This document shows, one piece after another, positions 32,722 to 43,918 of a stretch of 64,000 nt of DNA (positions are counted from its first letter, which is position 1; every line of letters begins with the position of its first letter). Below the pieces are notes generated by a model, which worked only from the letters and a program-made list of their open reading frames with translations, did no database searches and had not been told where the DNA came from. The translations under genes were made by a program, and so were the position numbers. This stretch comes from Lepus europaeus (lineage: Eukaryota; Chordata; Mammalia; Lagomorpha; Leporidae), in NCBI RefSeq assembly GCF_033115175.1, contig NC_084842.1:27487549-27551548 (forward strand). Direction: 5' to 3'.

Positions 32722-32847
32722 CATACATGAGCAGCCTTGGACCCTGAAATTCAAAAGGGCTTCTGTAGGCAGGATTTCAACCGGCGCCCCTATGGGATGC
32801 AAGCACTGCAGGCAGTGGCTTTCTCTACTACACCACAGCGTCGACCC
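32722..32847 (-). repeat. CSINE 5' fragment
   Basis: Minus 5' end only: GGCGCCCCTATGGGATGCAA to ACCACAGCGTCGACCCC. Confidence 0.85.
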
Positions 32848-33044
32848 CAGTAACAATTTTTATAACCCTTTCAGTTAAGAATTTCAACTGTGGGTTAATA
32901 GTCTTGTATATTATCATTCCAAAGATTCCACATCAGTTCTCATTATAATCAACTAATTCTATGTGGTGATTTCTTAAGTTATTTAGTTAAACTGCTTGCC
33001 TCTAAATCAATTCACCTAAATAACACAGATAGTTTGTTTTTTTA

Positions 33045-33440
33045 AAGATTTTATTTATTTTTATTTGAGAGGTGGAGTAAACAGAGAAAGAAAGAGATGG
33101 GGCTGGTGCTGTGGCGTAGTGGGTAAAGCCGCCGCCTGCCGTGGCAGCATCCCATATGGGCTCTGGTTTGAGTTCTGGCTGCTCCACTTCCAATCCAGCT
33201 CTCTGCTGTAGCCTGAGAAAGCAATAGAAGATGGCCGAAGTCCTTCGGCCCCTGCACCCGCATGGGAGACTCGGAAGAAGCTCCGGGCTCCTGGCTTCAG
33301 ATCAGCACAGCTCCGGTCATTGTGACCAATTGAGGAGTGAACCAGTGGATGGAAGACCTCTCTCTCTCTCTCTTCTCTGCCTCTCCTTCTCCCTCTGTGT
33401 AACTCTTTCAAATAAATAAATAATTCTTTAAAAAAAAAAG
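33045..33440 (+). repeat. CSINE inserted in the tail of a minus CSINE
   Basis: 33045-33095 is a minus-strand tail fragment (AAGATTTTATTTATTTTTAT). 33096-33440 is a plus copy, GGGGCTGGTGCTGTGGCGTA to AAATAAATAAATAATTC. Confidence 0.9.
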
Positions 33441-33491
33441 ATATATATATATGTAAATGAGTATGTGTGAGTGTGTGTTAAAAAGTCAGCA

Positions 33492-33815
33492 CTTGGCCAG
33501 TGCTGCGGCTCATTAGGCTAATCCTCCGCCTGCGGCGCCGGTTCCCAGGGTTCTAGTCCTGGTTGGGGCGTCAGATTCTGTCCTGGCTGCTGCTCTTCCA
33601 GTCCAGCTCTCTGCTGTGGCCCAGGAAGGCAGTGGAGGATGGCCCAAGAGCTTGGGCCCTGCACCCGCATGGGAGACCAGGAGGAAGCACCTGGCTTCTG
33701 GCTTTGGATCGGTGCAGCATGCCGGCCTCTGCAGCCAATTGGGGGGTGAACCAACGGAAGGAAGACCTTTCTCTCTTTCTCTCTCACTATCTAACTCTGC
33801 CTGTCAAAAAAATTT
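33492..33815 (+). repeat. CSINE, young
   Basis: Head TGGCCAGTGCTGCGGCTCAT; tail TGTCAAAAAAA; AAAAAGTCAG flanks both ends. Confidence 0.94.
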
Positions 33816-33869
33816 AAAAACAAAAAGTCAGTACTCACTTTTTGTATTTAAAAACTGATTCCAGATCAT

Positions 33870-34070
33870 CTAGTAGATGACCCAAGTGCTTGAGCCCCTG
33901 CACCCACATGGGAGACCAGGAGGAAGCACCTGGCTCCTGGCTTCGGATCAGCACAGCTCCAGCCATTACAGCCATTTGGGGAGTGAACCAACAGAAGAAA
34001 GACCTTTCTCTCTGTCTCTCTCTCTCATTGTAACTCTACCTCTCAAATAAATAAAATCTTTAAAAATAAA
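33870..34070 (+). repeat. CSINE, 5'-truncated
   Basis: Starts at GTAGATGACCCAAGTGCTTG; tail CTCAAATAAATAAAATC. Confidence 0.9.
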
Positions 34071-34404
34071 TAAATAAAAACTGATTCTAACTGAAAAAAA
34101 AAAAATAGTGACAGAAATTTACCCAGATTTGGTGAAAGACATAAATTACCAGATTCTGGAAGCTCAGTGAAGCCCAAGCAGGAAGTAATAAAAGTCACAC
34201 CTAGATACAACAGAGCCAAACTACTGAGAAACAAAAGTAAAAACAAAATTTGACAGTAGGCAGAGGGAAATGACATACTATGAAGGAAACAAACAGAAAT
34301 ACCACTGGCTTCTTGTCAGAATCAAGTGAAATGGCATCATTATAATTTTCGGGGTGGATGTGGGGAATGTCAGCCCCATATTCAACCTTCAAAATTAAAT
34401 GAAG

Positions 34405-34733
34405 GGGCTGGTGCTGTGCTGTAGCAGTTAAAGCCACTTCCTGTAGTACCAGCATCCCATAAGGGTGCCAGTTCACGTCCTGGCTACTCCACTTCTGATC
34501 CAGCTCTCTGCAGTGTCTGGGAAAGCAGTAAAAGATGGCTCAATTCCTTGGGCCCCAGCACCCACGTGGGAGACCCAAAAGAAACTCCTGGTTCATTGCT
34601 CCTGGCTTCGGATCAGCCTAGTTCCAGCTGTTGCAGCCATCTGGGGAGTGAACCAGCAGATGGAAGACCTCTCTCTCTCTCTCTCTGCCTCTCTGTAATT
34701 CTGCCTTTCAAATGAAATAAATAAATCTTTCTA
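34405..34733 (+). repeat. CSINE, old
   Basis: Head GGGGCTGGTGCTGTGCTGTA; tail TTCAAATGAAATAAATAAAT. Confidence 0.92.
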
Positions 34734-34970
34734 AAAACTTACATGAAATAACAATGGTTCAAGAATGAAGGCAAACTAAAGACATTTTTACTTAATGTGG
34801 GTAACTATGAAAGAATTTTTTCCTTATAATTTCTCTAGAATAAGTGACTGTTAAAGCAAAAATAGCATTCTGTAAAGGGGTTTATAACATGTAGATATAA
34901 TATATATCACAAGCATATCATAATGTACAGAAACGTCCTTGTATTTCCTGTAAATTGGTACAGTATTAAT

Positions 34971-35289
34971 TTTTTTGACAGACAGTGAGAGAGAGAGACA
35001 GAGAGAAAGGTCTTCCTTCCATTGGTTCATCCCCCAATCGGCCGCAGAGGCCGGCACACTGTGCCAATCAGAAGCCAGAAGCCAGAAGCCAGGTGCTTCC
35101 TCCTGGGTCTCCCATGCGGGTGCAGGGCCCAAGCACTTGGGCCATCCTCCACTGCCCTCCCGGGCCACAGCAGAGAGCTGGGCTGGAAGAGAAGCAACCG
35201 GGACAGAATCCGGCGCCCCGACCAGCACTAGAACCCAGGGTGCTGGCGCCGCAGAGCAGAGGATTAGCCTAGTGAGCCACGGCACAGGC
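34971..35289 (-). repeat. CSINE, young, first of a same-site pair
   Basis: TTTTTTGACAGACAGTGAGA to AGCCACGGCACAGGC; bounded by CAGTATTAATTTTTT at 34961 and 35290. Confidence 0.94.
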
Positions 35290-35304
35290 CAGTATTAATT
35301 TTTT

Positions 35305-35628
35305 TAAAGATTTATTTATTTATTTGAAAGTCAGAGTTACACAGAGAGGAGAGACACAGAGAGAGAGAGGTTTCCATCCAATGGTTCACTCCCCAGATGG
35401 CTGCAATGGCCAGAGCTGTGCCGATCCGAATCCAGGAGCCAGGAGCTTCTTCCAAGTCTCCCATGTGGCTGCAGGGGCCCAAGGACTTCGACCATCTTCT
35501 ACTGCTCTCCCGGGCCATAGCAGAGAGCTGGAGAGGAAGTGGAGCAGCCGGGTCTCAAACCGGCGCCCACATGGGATGCCGATGCTTCAGGCCAGGGTGT
35601 TAACCCACTGTGCCACAGCGCCGGCCCC
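35305..35628 (-). repeat. CSINE, second of a same-site pair
   Basis: AAAGATTTATTTATTTATTT to GCCACAGCGCCGGCCCC; bounded by CAGTATTAATTTTT at 35290 and 35629. Confidence 0.94.
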
Positions 35629-35782
35629 CAGTATTAATTTTTAAAACACAAATATTGTAATCTCTTGGGCAAAATTCAAAGATGTTTTGCTAAAATTAAT
35701 TAAATAGAATTAGAAAAATTATTCAATTAATGCCAGAGAGGTCAAGAAGGGCGTGACAGAGAGACATAAAATATATGAGATA

Positions 35783-35963
35783 GTGTTCTGGCGTTGTAGA
35801 ACAACAGGTTCAGCCACTGCCTAGGACACTGACATCCGTATGGGCACCTGTTTGAGTCCCAGCTGTTCCATTTCTGCTCCAGCTGCCAGCTAAAGTGCCT
35901 GGGAAAGTAGCAGAGGATGGCCCAGGCTGTTGTGGCCATTTGGAGATTGAACCAGTGATGGAA

Positions 35964-36002
<39 letters not shown>

Positions 36003-36030
36003 ACTCTGCCTTTCAAATAAAAAATATTAA
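35783..36030 (+). repeat. CSINE, old, with (CT)n
   Basis: Shortened copy, head GTGTTCTGGCGTTGTAGAAC; about 17 CT units at 35965-36000; tail CTTTCAAATAAAAAATA. Confidence 0.87.
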
Positions 36031-36157
36031 AATACATGCTATAAAACAAATAGTAAAATCATACCTAAAAATTTCTTTATATCAATAATTACATTAAATG
36101 TAAATGACTAAATACTCCAATTAAAAGGCAAGGGTTGCCTGAATGCATTAAAAAGAA

Positions 36158-36480
36158 TTGGGACTGGTGCTGTGGCATAGTAGGTTAAGCTTCTGCCTGC
36201 AGTGCTGGCATCCCATATAGGTGCTGGTTCAAGTCCCAGCTGCTCCACTTCCAATCCAGCTCCCTACTATGGCCTGGGAAAACAGTGGAGGATGACCCAA
36301 GTGCTTAGGACCCTGCACCCATGTGGGATACCCAGAAGCAGCTCCTGGATCCTGGCTTTGATTGGCTCAGCTCTGGTTGTTGTGGCCATTTGGGGAGTGA
36401 ACCAGTGCCTGGAGGTCCTCTCTGTCCCTCTCTCTGTAACTCTGCCTCTCAAGTAAATAAATAAATCTTTAAAAAAAAAA
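36158..36480 (+). repeat. CSINE
   Basis: Head TGGGACTGGTGCTGTGGCAT; tail CTCAAGTAAATAAATAAATC. Confidence 0.92.
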
Positions 36481-36804
36481 AGTAAAAATTATATGCTGTC
36501 TACCAATTGATGCAATTTAAATATAAAAACACAGATAGGTTGAAAGTAAATAACAAATGAAATACACTTGGAGCATATGGAGGCTGGAGTGCCCATATAT
36601 CTTGTAAAGTAGATTTCCATACAAAGAGAAAGGAATCATCAGAGAGAAAGAGAGACACTTCATAATGATAAAGTAGTTAAAACATTGGGAAGACATTATG
36701 AATGTGTTTTCACTAATACAGCTTGAAAATACAATCAGTCCTCTATGAGTTTCACGTCCATGGATATAGCCAACTTCAGATTGAAAATATTTTTTTTTAA
36801 TTTT

Positions 36805-37118
36805 TTTTTTTGACAGGCAGAGTGGACAGTGAGAGAGAGACAGAAAGGTCTTCCTTTGCCATTGGTTCACCCTCCAATGGCCGCCACGGCTGGTGCACTG
36901 CGCTGATCCGAAACCAGGAGCCAGGTGCTTCTCCTGGTCTCCCATGCGGGTACAGAGCCCAAGGACTTGGGCCATCCTTCACTGCACTCCCAGGCCACAG
37001 CTGAGAGCTGGCCTGGAAGAGGAGCAACCAGGACAGAATCCGATGCCCCGACCGGGACTAGAACCGGTGTGCCAGTGCTGCAAGGCGGAGGATTAGCCTA
37101 TTGAGCCATGGCGCCGGC
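36805..37118 (-). repeat. CSINE, young
   Basis: TTTTTTGACAGGCAGAGTGG to GCCATGGCGCCGGC; TGAAAATA with a T run flanks both ends. Confidence 0.94.
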
Positions 37119-37149
37119 TGAAAATACTTTTTTAAAATTGCACCTGTAC

Positions 37150-37478
37150 TGGGGCTGGTGCTGTGGTGCAGCGGGTTAATGCCCTGGCCTGAAGCATCGG
37201 CATCCCATATGGGCACTGGTTCTAGTCCTGGCTGCTCCTCTTCCAATCCAGCTGTCTGCTATGGCCTGGGAAAGCAGTAGAAGATGGCCCAAGTGTTTGG
37301 GCCCCTGCAGCCACGTGGGAGACCCAGAAGAAGCTCCTGGCTCTTGGCTTCGGATTGGCTCAGCTCTGGCCGTTGCGGCCATCTGGGAAGTGAACCAGTG
37401 GATGGAAGACCTCTCTCTCTGTCTCTACCTCTCTCTGTAACTCTGTCTTTCAAATAAATAAAATAAATCTTTTTAAAA
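37150..37478 (+). repeat. CSINE
   Basis: Head TGGGGCTGGTGCTGTGGTGC; near-identical 15-bp flanks (GCACCTGTACT / GCATCTGTACT). Confidence 0.93.
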
Positions 37479-38188
37479 AATCGCATCTGTACTGAACATA
37501 TGCAGACTTTTATGCTTTAAACAATACAGCATTAAAACTATTTCCTTAGCATCTACATTGTATTAGAAGTAATCTAGAGGTGATTTAAAGTATACAGGAA
37601 GATGTGCATGGTTATATGCAAATTTACCATTTTCAATAAGGGAGGTGAATATTTTCAGATTTAGTATCCATAGAGAATCCTGGAACAAATCACCCCCATG
37701 GATGCTGAGTGATGACTGAACATTAAGAAAAATTTACAGAATTAAACATGTCTTCCTCAGAAATTGATAGAATATGCTTTAAAAAAAATCACCAAAGATA
37801 TATAAGATCTAAACAATACCAACATCCATCTTGACCTAACTAACCTAATTTTACTCAACACCTGCAAAAGAATGAACTATAAAATTTTAGTGGTGAATGT
37901 GGAGACAGATGTCCCTCTCTTTGACAATTTAATGGTTTGACTTACAAAATTAGATTTCCATTCCTCCCTTTGGCTAATCAAAATGCACTTAAATATTTTC
38001 CACATTTCAGCTATTTTGTAATGTGGGAAGTAATACTTATTCTGAAATTATTTATATATTTCTATAACAATTCTTTCCTGAAGGAAAATGATGAGTTTAT
38101 TCTAAAGAACAAATAAAGGCTGTTTACAGCCAACTGTCATTCTTACCTTAAGTTTTCCAGAAACTTCTAATAAGTACATTATACCATG
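37479..38188. other. No feature seen
   Basis: A/T-rich unique sequence. Confidence 0.5.
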
Positions 38189-38443
38189 GGGCCGGCGCTG
38201 TGGCTCGGTGGGATAACGCCCTGGCCTGAAGCGCTGGCATCCCATATGGGCGCCGGTTCAAGACCCAGTTGCTCCACTCTGATCCAGCTCTCTGCTATGG
38301 CCTGGGAAAGCAGTAGAAGATGGCCCAAGTCCTTGGGCCCCTGCAGCCACATGGGAGACCAGGAGAAGCTCCTGGCTCCTGGCTTTGGATCAGCGCAGTT
38401 CCAGCCATTGCGGCCATTTGGGGAGTGAACCAGCAGATGGAAG

Positions 38444-38494
<51 letters not shown>

Positions 38495-38540
38495 TGTAAC
38501 TCCGACTTTCAACTAAATGAATAAATCTTTAAAAAAAAAA
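38189..38540 (+). repeat. CSINE with (CT)n(GT)n tract
   Basis: Head GGGGCCGGCGCTGTGGCTCG; microsatellite CT then GT at 38445-38498; flanks AATAAGTACATTATACC / AATAAGTCCATTATACC. Confidence 0.93.
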
Positions 38541-38715
38541 ATAAGTCCATTATACCTCATGCCTTGCTTAAAAGCAATTGGCCCAGAATTACATTTTTCT
38601 TGTATACTGTATTTCTCTTTCAGTTATATATGAGTTCAGCTTTATAAAGCCATTTAAAAACAGCATTATGGAGCTGACATTTTATACCAAAAGAATAATT
38701 TTTAAAAAGATCATT

Positions 38716-39286
38716 GGGGCCAGCACTGTGGTGTAGTGGGTTAAGCTGCTACTTGCAGTGTCACATCCCACATGGGTGCTGGTTTGTGTCCTGGCTACTC
38801 CACTTTTGATTCAGTTTCCTGCTAATGTGCCTGGGAAAGCAGCATAGAATGGCCCGAGTATGTGGGTTCTTGCACCCATGTAGGAGACCCAAAGGAAGCT
38901 CCTGGCTCCTGGCTTCTGTCTGACCTAGCCCCAGTCGTTGTGGCCATTTGGGTAGTAAACCAGAGGATGGAAGCTTTCTGTCTCCTTATCTTTCTCTGTA
39001 ACTCTGCCTTTGAAATAATAAGAAATTCATTTATTTACCCGAAAGACAGAGTGAGATTGAGAGAGAAATATCTGCCATCCACTGGTTCCCTGCCCAAGTG
39101 GCTACAACAGCCAGGGCTGGGCCAGGCTGAAGCCAGGAGTCCAGAACCCCATCCAGGTCTCCCAAGGACCATCCAGGACTAGCAAGTAGTTGGATTGGAA
39201 ACAGAGTAGCCAGGATGTGAACCAGCACTCTAATATGGGATAAGGGTGTTCTAAGCTTAACTCACTGCACCATAGTGCTTGCCCCC
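38716..39286. repeat. Two CSINEs abutting tail to tail
   Basis: Plus copy 38716-39020 (GGGGCCAGCACTGTGGTGTA to TTTGAAATAATAAG) directly followed by minus copy 39021-39286 (TTCATTTATTTACCCGAAAG to GCACCATAGTGCTTGCCCC). Confidence 0.87.
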
Positions 39287-39334
39287 AAAATAATCGTTTA
39301 ATAACTCCTTGATTTTTTGTTCATGACACTTCAT

Positions 39335-39530
39335 ATTTCACAAAGTATTTCCACATTTGTTCTTCACACCAACACTGACGTAGACAACATATCTCAGATG
39401 AAGGAATAGGCTTAAAGCGATTCAAATCTAGGATAGCTTCTAGCTTGAGATCAGCTATAGCTACTGTACAGAGCCAGGTCTTCTGGTTTCCAATAAAAGT
39501 CTTTCTATTACCCCAAGGCAAATTAAAGGA
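39335..39530 (+). repeat. MIR-type relic
   Basis: TTTCACAAAGTATTTCCACA, ATATCTCAGATGAAGGAATA and AGAGCCAGGTCTTCTGGTTT follow MIR-family order, ending with the typical CAGGTCTTCTG and CTTTCTATTA tail. Confidence 0.6.
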
Positions 39531-39639
39531 ATTTTTAATAATATAATTGTTCTATAAAGTTGAGTTTTAATAGAAATAATGTTCTTAAGGTAACATCTGT
39601 TAGCCTTCTTACAACTATTTATTACAATGTAACTAGTAA

Positions 39640-40270
39640 TTATGTGATTGATGAAAACTGCCCAATATTCCCCATTATTGAGTAATAGCAATTGTTTCCA
39701 ACTTTGGCACATTTACATGTTTGTCTCCTTGTGAGCCTGTATAAAATTTCCTCTGCACTCTGTCTAGGAATGGAATTGTGAGATAATAGCAAATGAACTT
39801 TATCACTTTCACTAAATACTACCAAAACTTATTTGCAAAATGGTCACACCGGTTAATGATGAGCCATGCGTTTGGGTTCTTGTTCCCTAAGACCCTCTCC
39901 ATCGCTTGTTGTTATCCAACTTCCTAGTCTTAGTCAGTTTCCTTGGTTAAGAAGTCTGATTTCTTGATTTAGATTGGATTTGATTGCTGCTGAGATTGGC
40001 AATCTCTTTACAAAAATGATTCCTCATAGCCTTTAATCATTTTCCTTGGGAGTTTCCCATTTTTCTAGCTGATTTTCAGTTAATTATCCCTTTATTGCTT
40101 TTATATTTTGTAAGTACGTCCTCCCAATAATATGTTAATATTGCCTATTGCAGCTCTCTTTGGACACAGCTTTTTGACTTTGGTGTACTTGTACCCATTT
40201 ATGAATTGGGGTCCTATCTGAGAAATCTTTTTCACCCTGAAATTTTAAGTTGATCTTCAGTTTTTTTCTC
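39640..40270 (+). repeat. Old L1 (L1M-type) 3' end
   Basis: AATTGTTTCCAACTTTGGC, CTAGGAATGGAATTGTGAGA, CTTATTTGCAAAATGGTCAC, TTGTTGTTATCCAAC and GTCCTATCTGAGAAATCTTT occur in the order known from mammalian L1M 3' sequences. Non-coding, ancient. Confidence 0.65.
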
Positions 40271-40334
40271 AAATTCCTTTAGTTGCAAAGTCCATTGCAC
40301 AAGACTGCGAGCGAACACAGTGGAACTCCTGTAC

Positions 40335-40472
40335 AGGAGGTTATCTTCAGAGAGCTCATGGAAAATGCAAACTGTGAAAAAAACTACACCAATTTTCATT
40401 TTAATTTTACACCAAAATTAACTTTTTTCTTTTAATTCTGTTTTCCACAAACTTCTTTAAGCACTCTCATTT
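40335..40472. mobile_element. Relative of the mariner-like palindrome (longer form)
   Basis: Imperfect inverted ends of the form CTTCA-AGAG-CTCATGGAAAA (40344-40366) and TTTTCCACAAACTTCTTTAAG (40441-40461), with an A/T-rich middle. The end sequence matches that of the 70-bp element at 63.15 kb. Confidence 0.45.
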
Positions 40473-40889
40473 CTAAGGCAACACCACCTAAAAAAGAGAG
40501 AAAAGCTGAAGAGTCATGTTTTTTACACTTGCTTCCTAAATTATCTTTGTAACAACCTTAACCACAGAGATACACATCCACATTGAGGAATTAAATTTTA
40601 CGAAGACTCCATTTTGCAATTTGTTCTTTACCTATTTCATATTACCATCATAATGGTTACATTAAATAGATCCTTTTTTATTTTATTGATGCATAAGTTG
40701 GCTACAGAGATTAAATAACTTGACAAAAGACTTACACTAAATAAATTCAATATTTTAATCCATTTGTCTCAACTTCAAAGTTTTTCTTCACTATACCCCT
40801 TTCCAGTTAAAAGAAAATTGTGAGCAAATGCCTAGTGGATTAAATGCTTAAATAATTTTGTAAGGGAGAGAAATTTTCCTCTACCTTAT

Positions 40890-41125
40890 TTTCTGTTCCC
40901 AGAGCCTGCAAATCAGACTGACAAGAGACAGGTTACCAGGAAAAAAAAAAAGATACACATATTTTGTTTGATGTTAATATTTTAATTTTCTTTACATGCC
41001 AAAGACTTTCATAGAGAGTGAAGACCCAGAGAAGTAAGTTTTGGGGAGCTGAGAGGTCTGAAGCACCATCTTTGAAAAGGTGATAGAAAAGGAAGAAGTG
41101 GCCAGAGGAAAGGGGTCTGGCCTTC
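40890..41125 (+). repeat. Unnamed old interspersed repeat, copy A
   Basis: Begins AATCAGACTGACAAGAGACA and shares ordered blocks with 48350-48600: GAAGACCCAGAGAAG, ACCATCTTTGAAAAG and GGCCTTCTAGG...GAAAGGTAAC. Same orientation as copy B. I recognise the pattern as a dispersed mammalian repeat but cannot name the family. Confidence 0.5.
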
Positions 41126-41183
41126 TAGGGTAGTGAATTACGGAAAGGTAACTACACGGCAGGAACTAATGAAAGAAAAGGTT

Positions 41184-41347
41184 GATCCAGCTATTGGGTG
41201 ATGGCCTGGGAAAGCAGTGGAGGATGGCCCAGGTCCTTGGACCCCTGCACCCACATGGGAGACCCAGAGGAAGCTCCTGGCTCCTGGCTTCCATCTGGCC
41301 CAGCCCCAACCATTGCAGTCATTTGAGAAGTGAACCAGCAGTTGAAA

Positions 41348-41405
<58 letters not shown>

Positions 41406-41468
41406 CTCCCTCCCTCTCTGTAAATATACCTTTCAAATAAATAAAATAAACAAATAAATGAATCTTAA
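41184..41468 (+). repeat. CSINE, 5'-truncated, with long (CT)n
   Basis: Starts at GATCCAGCTATTGGGTGATG; (CT)n of about 25 units at 41350-41400; tail TTTCAAATAAATAAAATAAA. Confidence 0.9.
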
Positions 41469-41480
41469 AAACAAAGAAGA

Positions 41481-41818
41481 AGGTGCCTGCGCCGTGGCTC
41501 ACTTGGCTAATCCTCCGCCTGCAGCACCGGCATCCCATATGGGCCCCGGATTCTGTCCCGGTTGCCCCTCTTCCAGTCCAGCTCTCTGCTGTCGCCCGGG
41601 AGGGCAGTGGAGGATGGCCCAAGTGTTTGGGCGCCTGCACCTGCGTGGGAGACCAGGAAGGGGCATCTGGCTCCTGGCTTTGGATCGGCGCAGCGCGCCA
41701 GCCGTAGCAACCATCTGGGGGGTGAACCAACAGAAGGAAGACCTTTCTGTCTCTCCCTCTCACTGTCTGTAACTCTACCTGTCAAGTAAATAAATAAAAA
41801 ATCTTTAAAAAAAAAAAA
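41481..41818 (+). repeat. CSINE, young to intermediate
   Basis: Head GGTGCCTGCGCCGTGGCTCA; tail CTACCTGTCAAGTAAATAAA followed by a GAA run. Confidence 0.92.
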
Positions 41819-41840
41819 GAAGAAGAAGAAGAAAGAAAGA
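41816..41840 (+). repeat. (GAA)n microsatellite
   Basis: AAGAAGAAGAAGAAGAAAGA after the tail of the preceding SINE. Confidence 0.85.
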
Positions 41841-42011
41841 ATGTTTATTTTAGTAAAGTTAATTTATTCACAATCATCTTGGCACCATCTCCAACTCCAG
41901 GGACACACGCTGTGTTCCTCTACCTGGTGTGGAAGAGGGGGAAGCACTGACACAGAGGGAAAAGGGTGCCTTGCTTTCAGATGGGCAGTGAGCTGAGTTT
42001 CCCTCTATCTG

Positions 42012-42472
42012 CCATTTGGGGAGTGAACCAGCAAATGGAAATCCTCTCTATCTCTCCCTCTGCCTCTGCCTCTGCCTCTGCCTCTGCCTCTGCCTCTGCC
42101 TCTCTATAACTCTGCCTTGCAAATAAATAAATATATATATATATATATTTTTTTGACAGGCAGAGTGGACAGTGAGAGAGAGAGAGACAGAGAGAAAGGT
42201 CTTCCTTTGCCGTTGGTTCACCCTCTAATGGCCGCTGTGGCCCGCGCATCTCGCTGATCTGAAGCCAGGAGGCAGGTGCTTCTCCTGGTCTCCCTTGCGG
42301 GTACAGGGCCCAAGCACTTGGGCCATCCTCCACTGCACTCCCAGGCCACAGCAGAGAGCTGGACTGGAAGAGGGGCAACCGGGACAGAATCTGGCGCCCC
42401 GACCGGGACTAGAACCCGGTGTGCCGGCGCCGCTAGGCAGAGGATTAGCCTAGTGAGCCGCGGCGCCAGCCC
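42012..42472. repeat. Old CSINE 3' part with hexamer repeat, then young minus CSINE
   Basis: 42012-42148 is a plus 3' end containing about seven TCTGCC units (42058-42102) and an AT run. 42149-42472 is a young minus copy (TTTTTTTGACAGGCAGAGTG to GCCGCGGCGCCAGCCC). Confidence 0.92.
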
Positions 42473-42626
42473 TTAGTGAAATTTTTTTATGTACTGACCA
42501 AATAAATATGCCATAATCCTGCCCTGCCCTCTTTTTAGTTCTCTATTTTGATAGTTTTCCAACAAGTTTACATGATCATATATTGCTCTGTTGTCCCGCT
42601 TACAAGTATTAGTTTTCGTGGTCTTT

Positions 42627-42900
42627 ATGGATCCTGACCGGGTTCTAGTCCCGGTCAGGGCGCCGGATTCTGTCCAGGTTGCCCCTCTTCCAGGCCAGCT
42701 CTCAGCTGTGGCCCGGGAGTGCTGTGGAGGATGGCCCAAGTGCTTGGGCCCTGCACCCCATGGGAGACCAGGAGAAGCACCTGGCTCCTGCCTTGGGATC
42801 AGCGCGGTGCGCCAGCCGCAGCGGCCATTAGAGGGTGAACCAACGGAAAAGGAAGACCTTTCTCTCTGTCTCTCTCACTGTCCACTCTGCCTGTCAAAAA
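42627..42900 (+). repeat. CSINE, young, 5'-truncated
   Basis: Begins within the B-box region (TGACCGGGTTCTAGTCCCGG); tail TGTCAAAAAAA. Confidence 0.93.
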
Positions 42901-43072
42901 AAATTTTTTTTTCACTAAAGAAAATACTGAAAGGCCAATATTAAATAGCCAAAGTCATGAAACACATCAGTGCCAATGTTAGAAATAGAGTTTTTAGCCA
43001 GTGTTCTCCTTGTTGGAGTCTCACACCCCTCCATCAGAATCACGGGCAGCACTTATCAGAAATCCATGTTTG

Positions 43073-43410
43073 GGGGTCAGTATTGTAGCACAGCAGGTTG
43101 AGCCACCACTTGTGACACTGACATCCCATATCAGAGTTCCAGTTCAAGCCCTGGCTACTGTGCCTCCAATCTGGCTCCCTGCTAATGCGCCTGGGAAAGC
43201 AGCCGAAGATGACCCAAGTACGTGGGCGCCTGCCACCCATGTTGAAGACCAGGATGGAGCTCCAAGCTCCTGGCTTCAGCTTGGCCCAGCCCTGGCTGTT
43301 GCAGCTATCTGGGAAGTGAACCAGCGAATGGAAGATCTTTATATATCTCTATCTCTATTTCTCCTCCTCCCTCTGCAACTCTGCCTTTCTCCCTCTGTAA
43401 CCTTAAAAAA
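43073..43410 (+). repeat. CSINE, old
   Basis: Head GGGGGTCAGTATTGTAGCAC; the 3' end is pyrimidine-rich with CTGCCTTTCTCCCTCTG. Confidence 0.88.
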
Positions 43411-43661
43411 ACAACAAAAAAGTTATTTCCCCATGTAAGCTCTTATCTTGATATTTTTCTGCAGAAAATTTCAAATGTTTTTTTTAATCTCTTTACTATA
43501 ATGCATCCTTTGAAACTTTTCAGCAAATGTTTAGATTTTGCATGCCAAGAGGAAAAAAAAAAAAAGGAAAAAGAAATTCCTGTAATGACATTGGTAGGAA
43601 AAGTCTGACACATGTCTATAATTTTAAGAAGGAAGTGGCCATTTGTAACAATGTTTTTTTT

Positions 43662-43918
43662 TTAAGATTTTATTTATTTGAAAGACATAGTTACAGAGAG
43701 GCAGAGGCAGAGAGAGAAAGGTCTTCCATCTGCTGGTTCACTCTCCAAATGGCTGCAATGGCTGGAGCTGGGTTGATCCGAAGCCAGGAGCCAGAAGCTT
43801 CTTACGGGTCTCCCACACGGGTGCAGGGGCCCAAGGACTTGGACAATCTTCTATTGCTTTCCCAGGCCATAGCAGAGAGCTGGAGCAGAAGTGGAGCAGC
43901 TGGAACTCAGCCCCTGTG
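43662..43918 (-). repeat. CSINE, internally deleted near head
   Basis: TTTTTAAGATTTTATTTATT to GGAACTCAGCCCCTG; the CCATATGGGATGC portion is missing. Confidence 0.9.

Noticed and set aside
41345-41402. Regular CT repeat that might suggest an array
   Set aside because: Simple microsatellite in a SINE tail. No spacer-repeat structure of a CRISPR array exists anywhere in the window.
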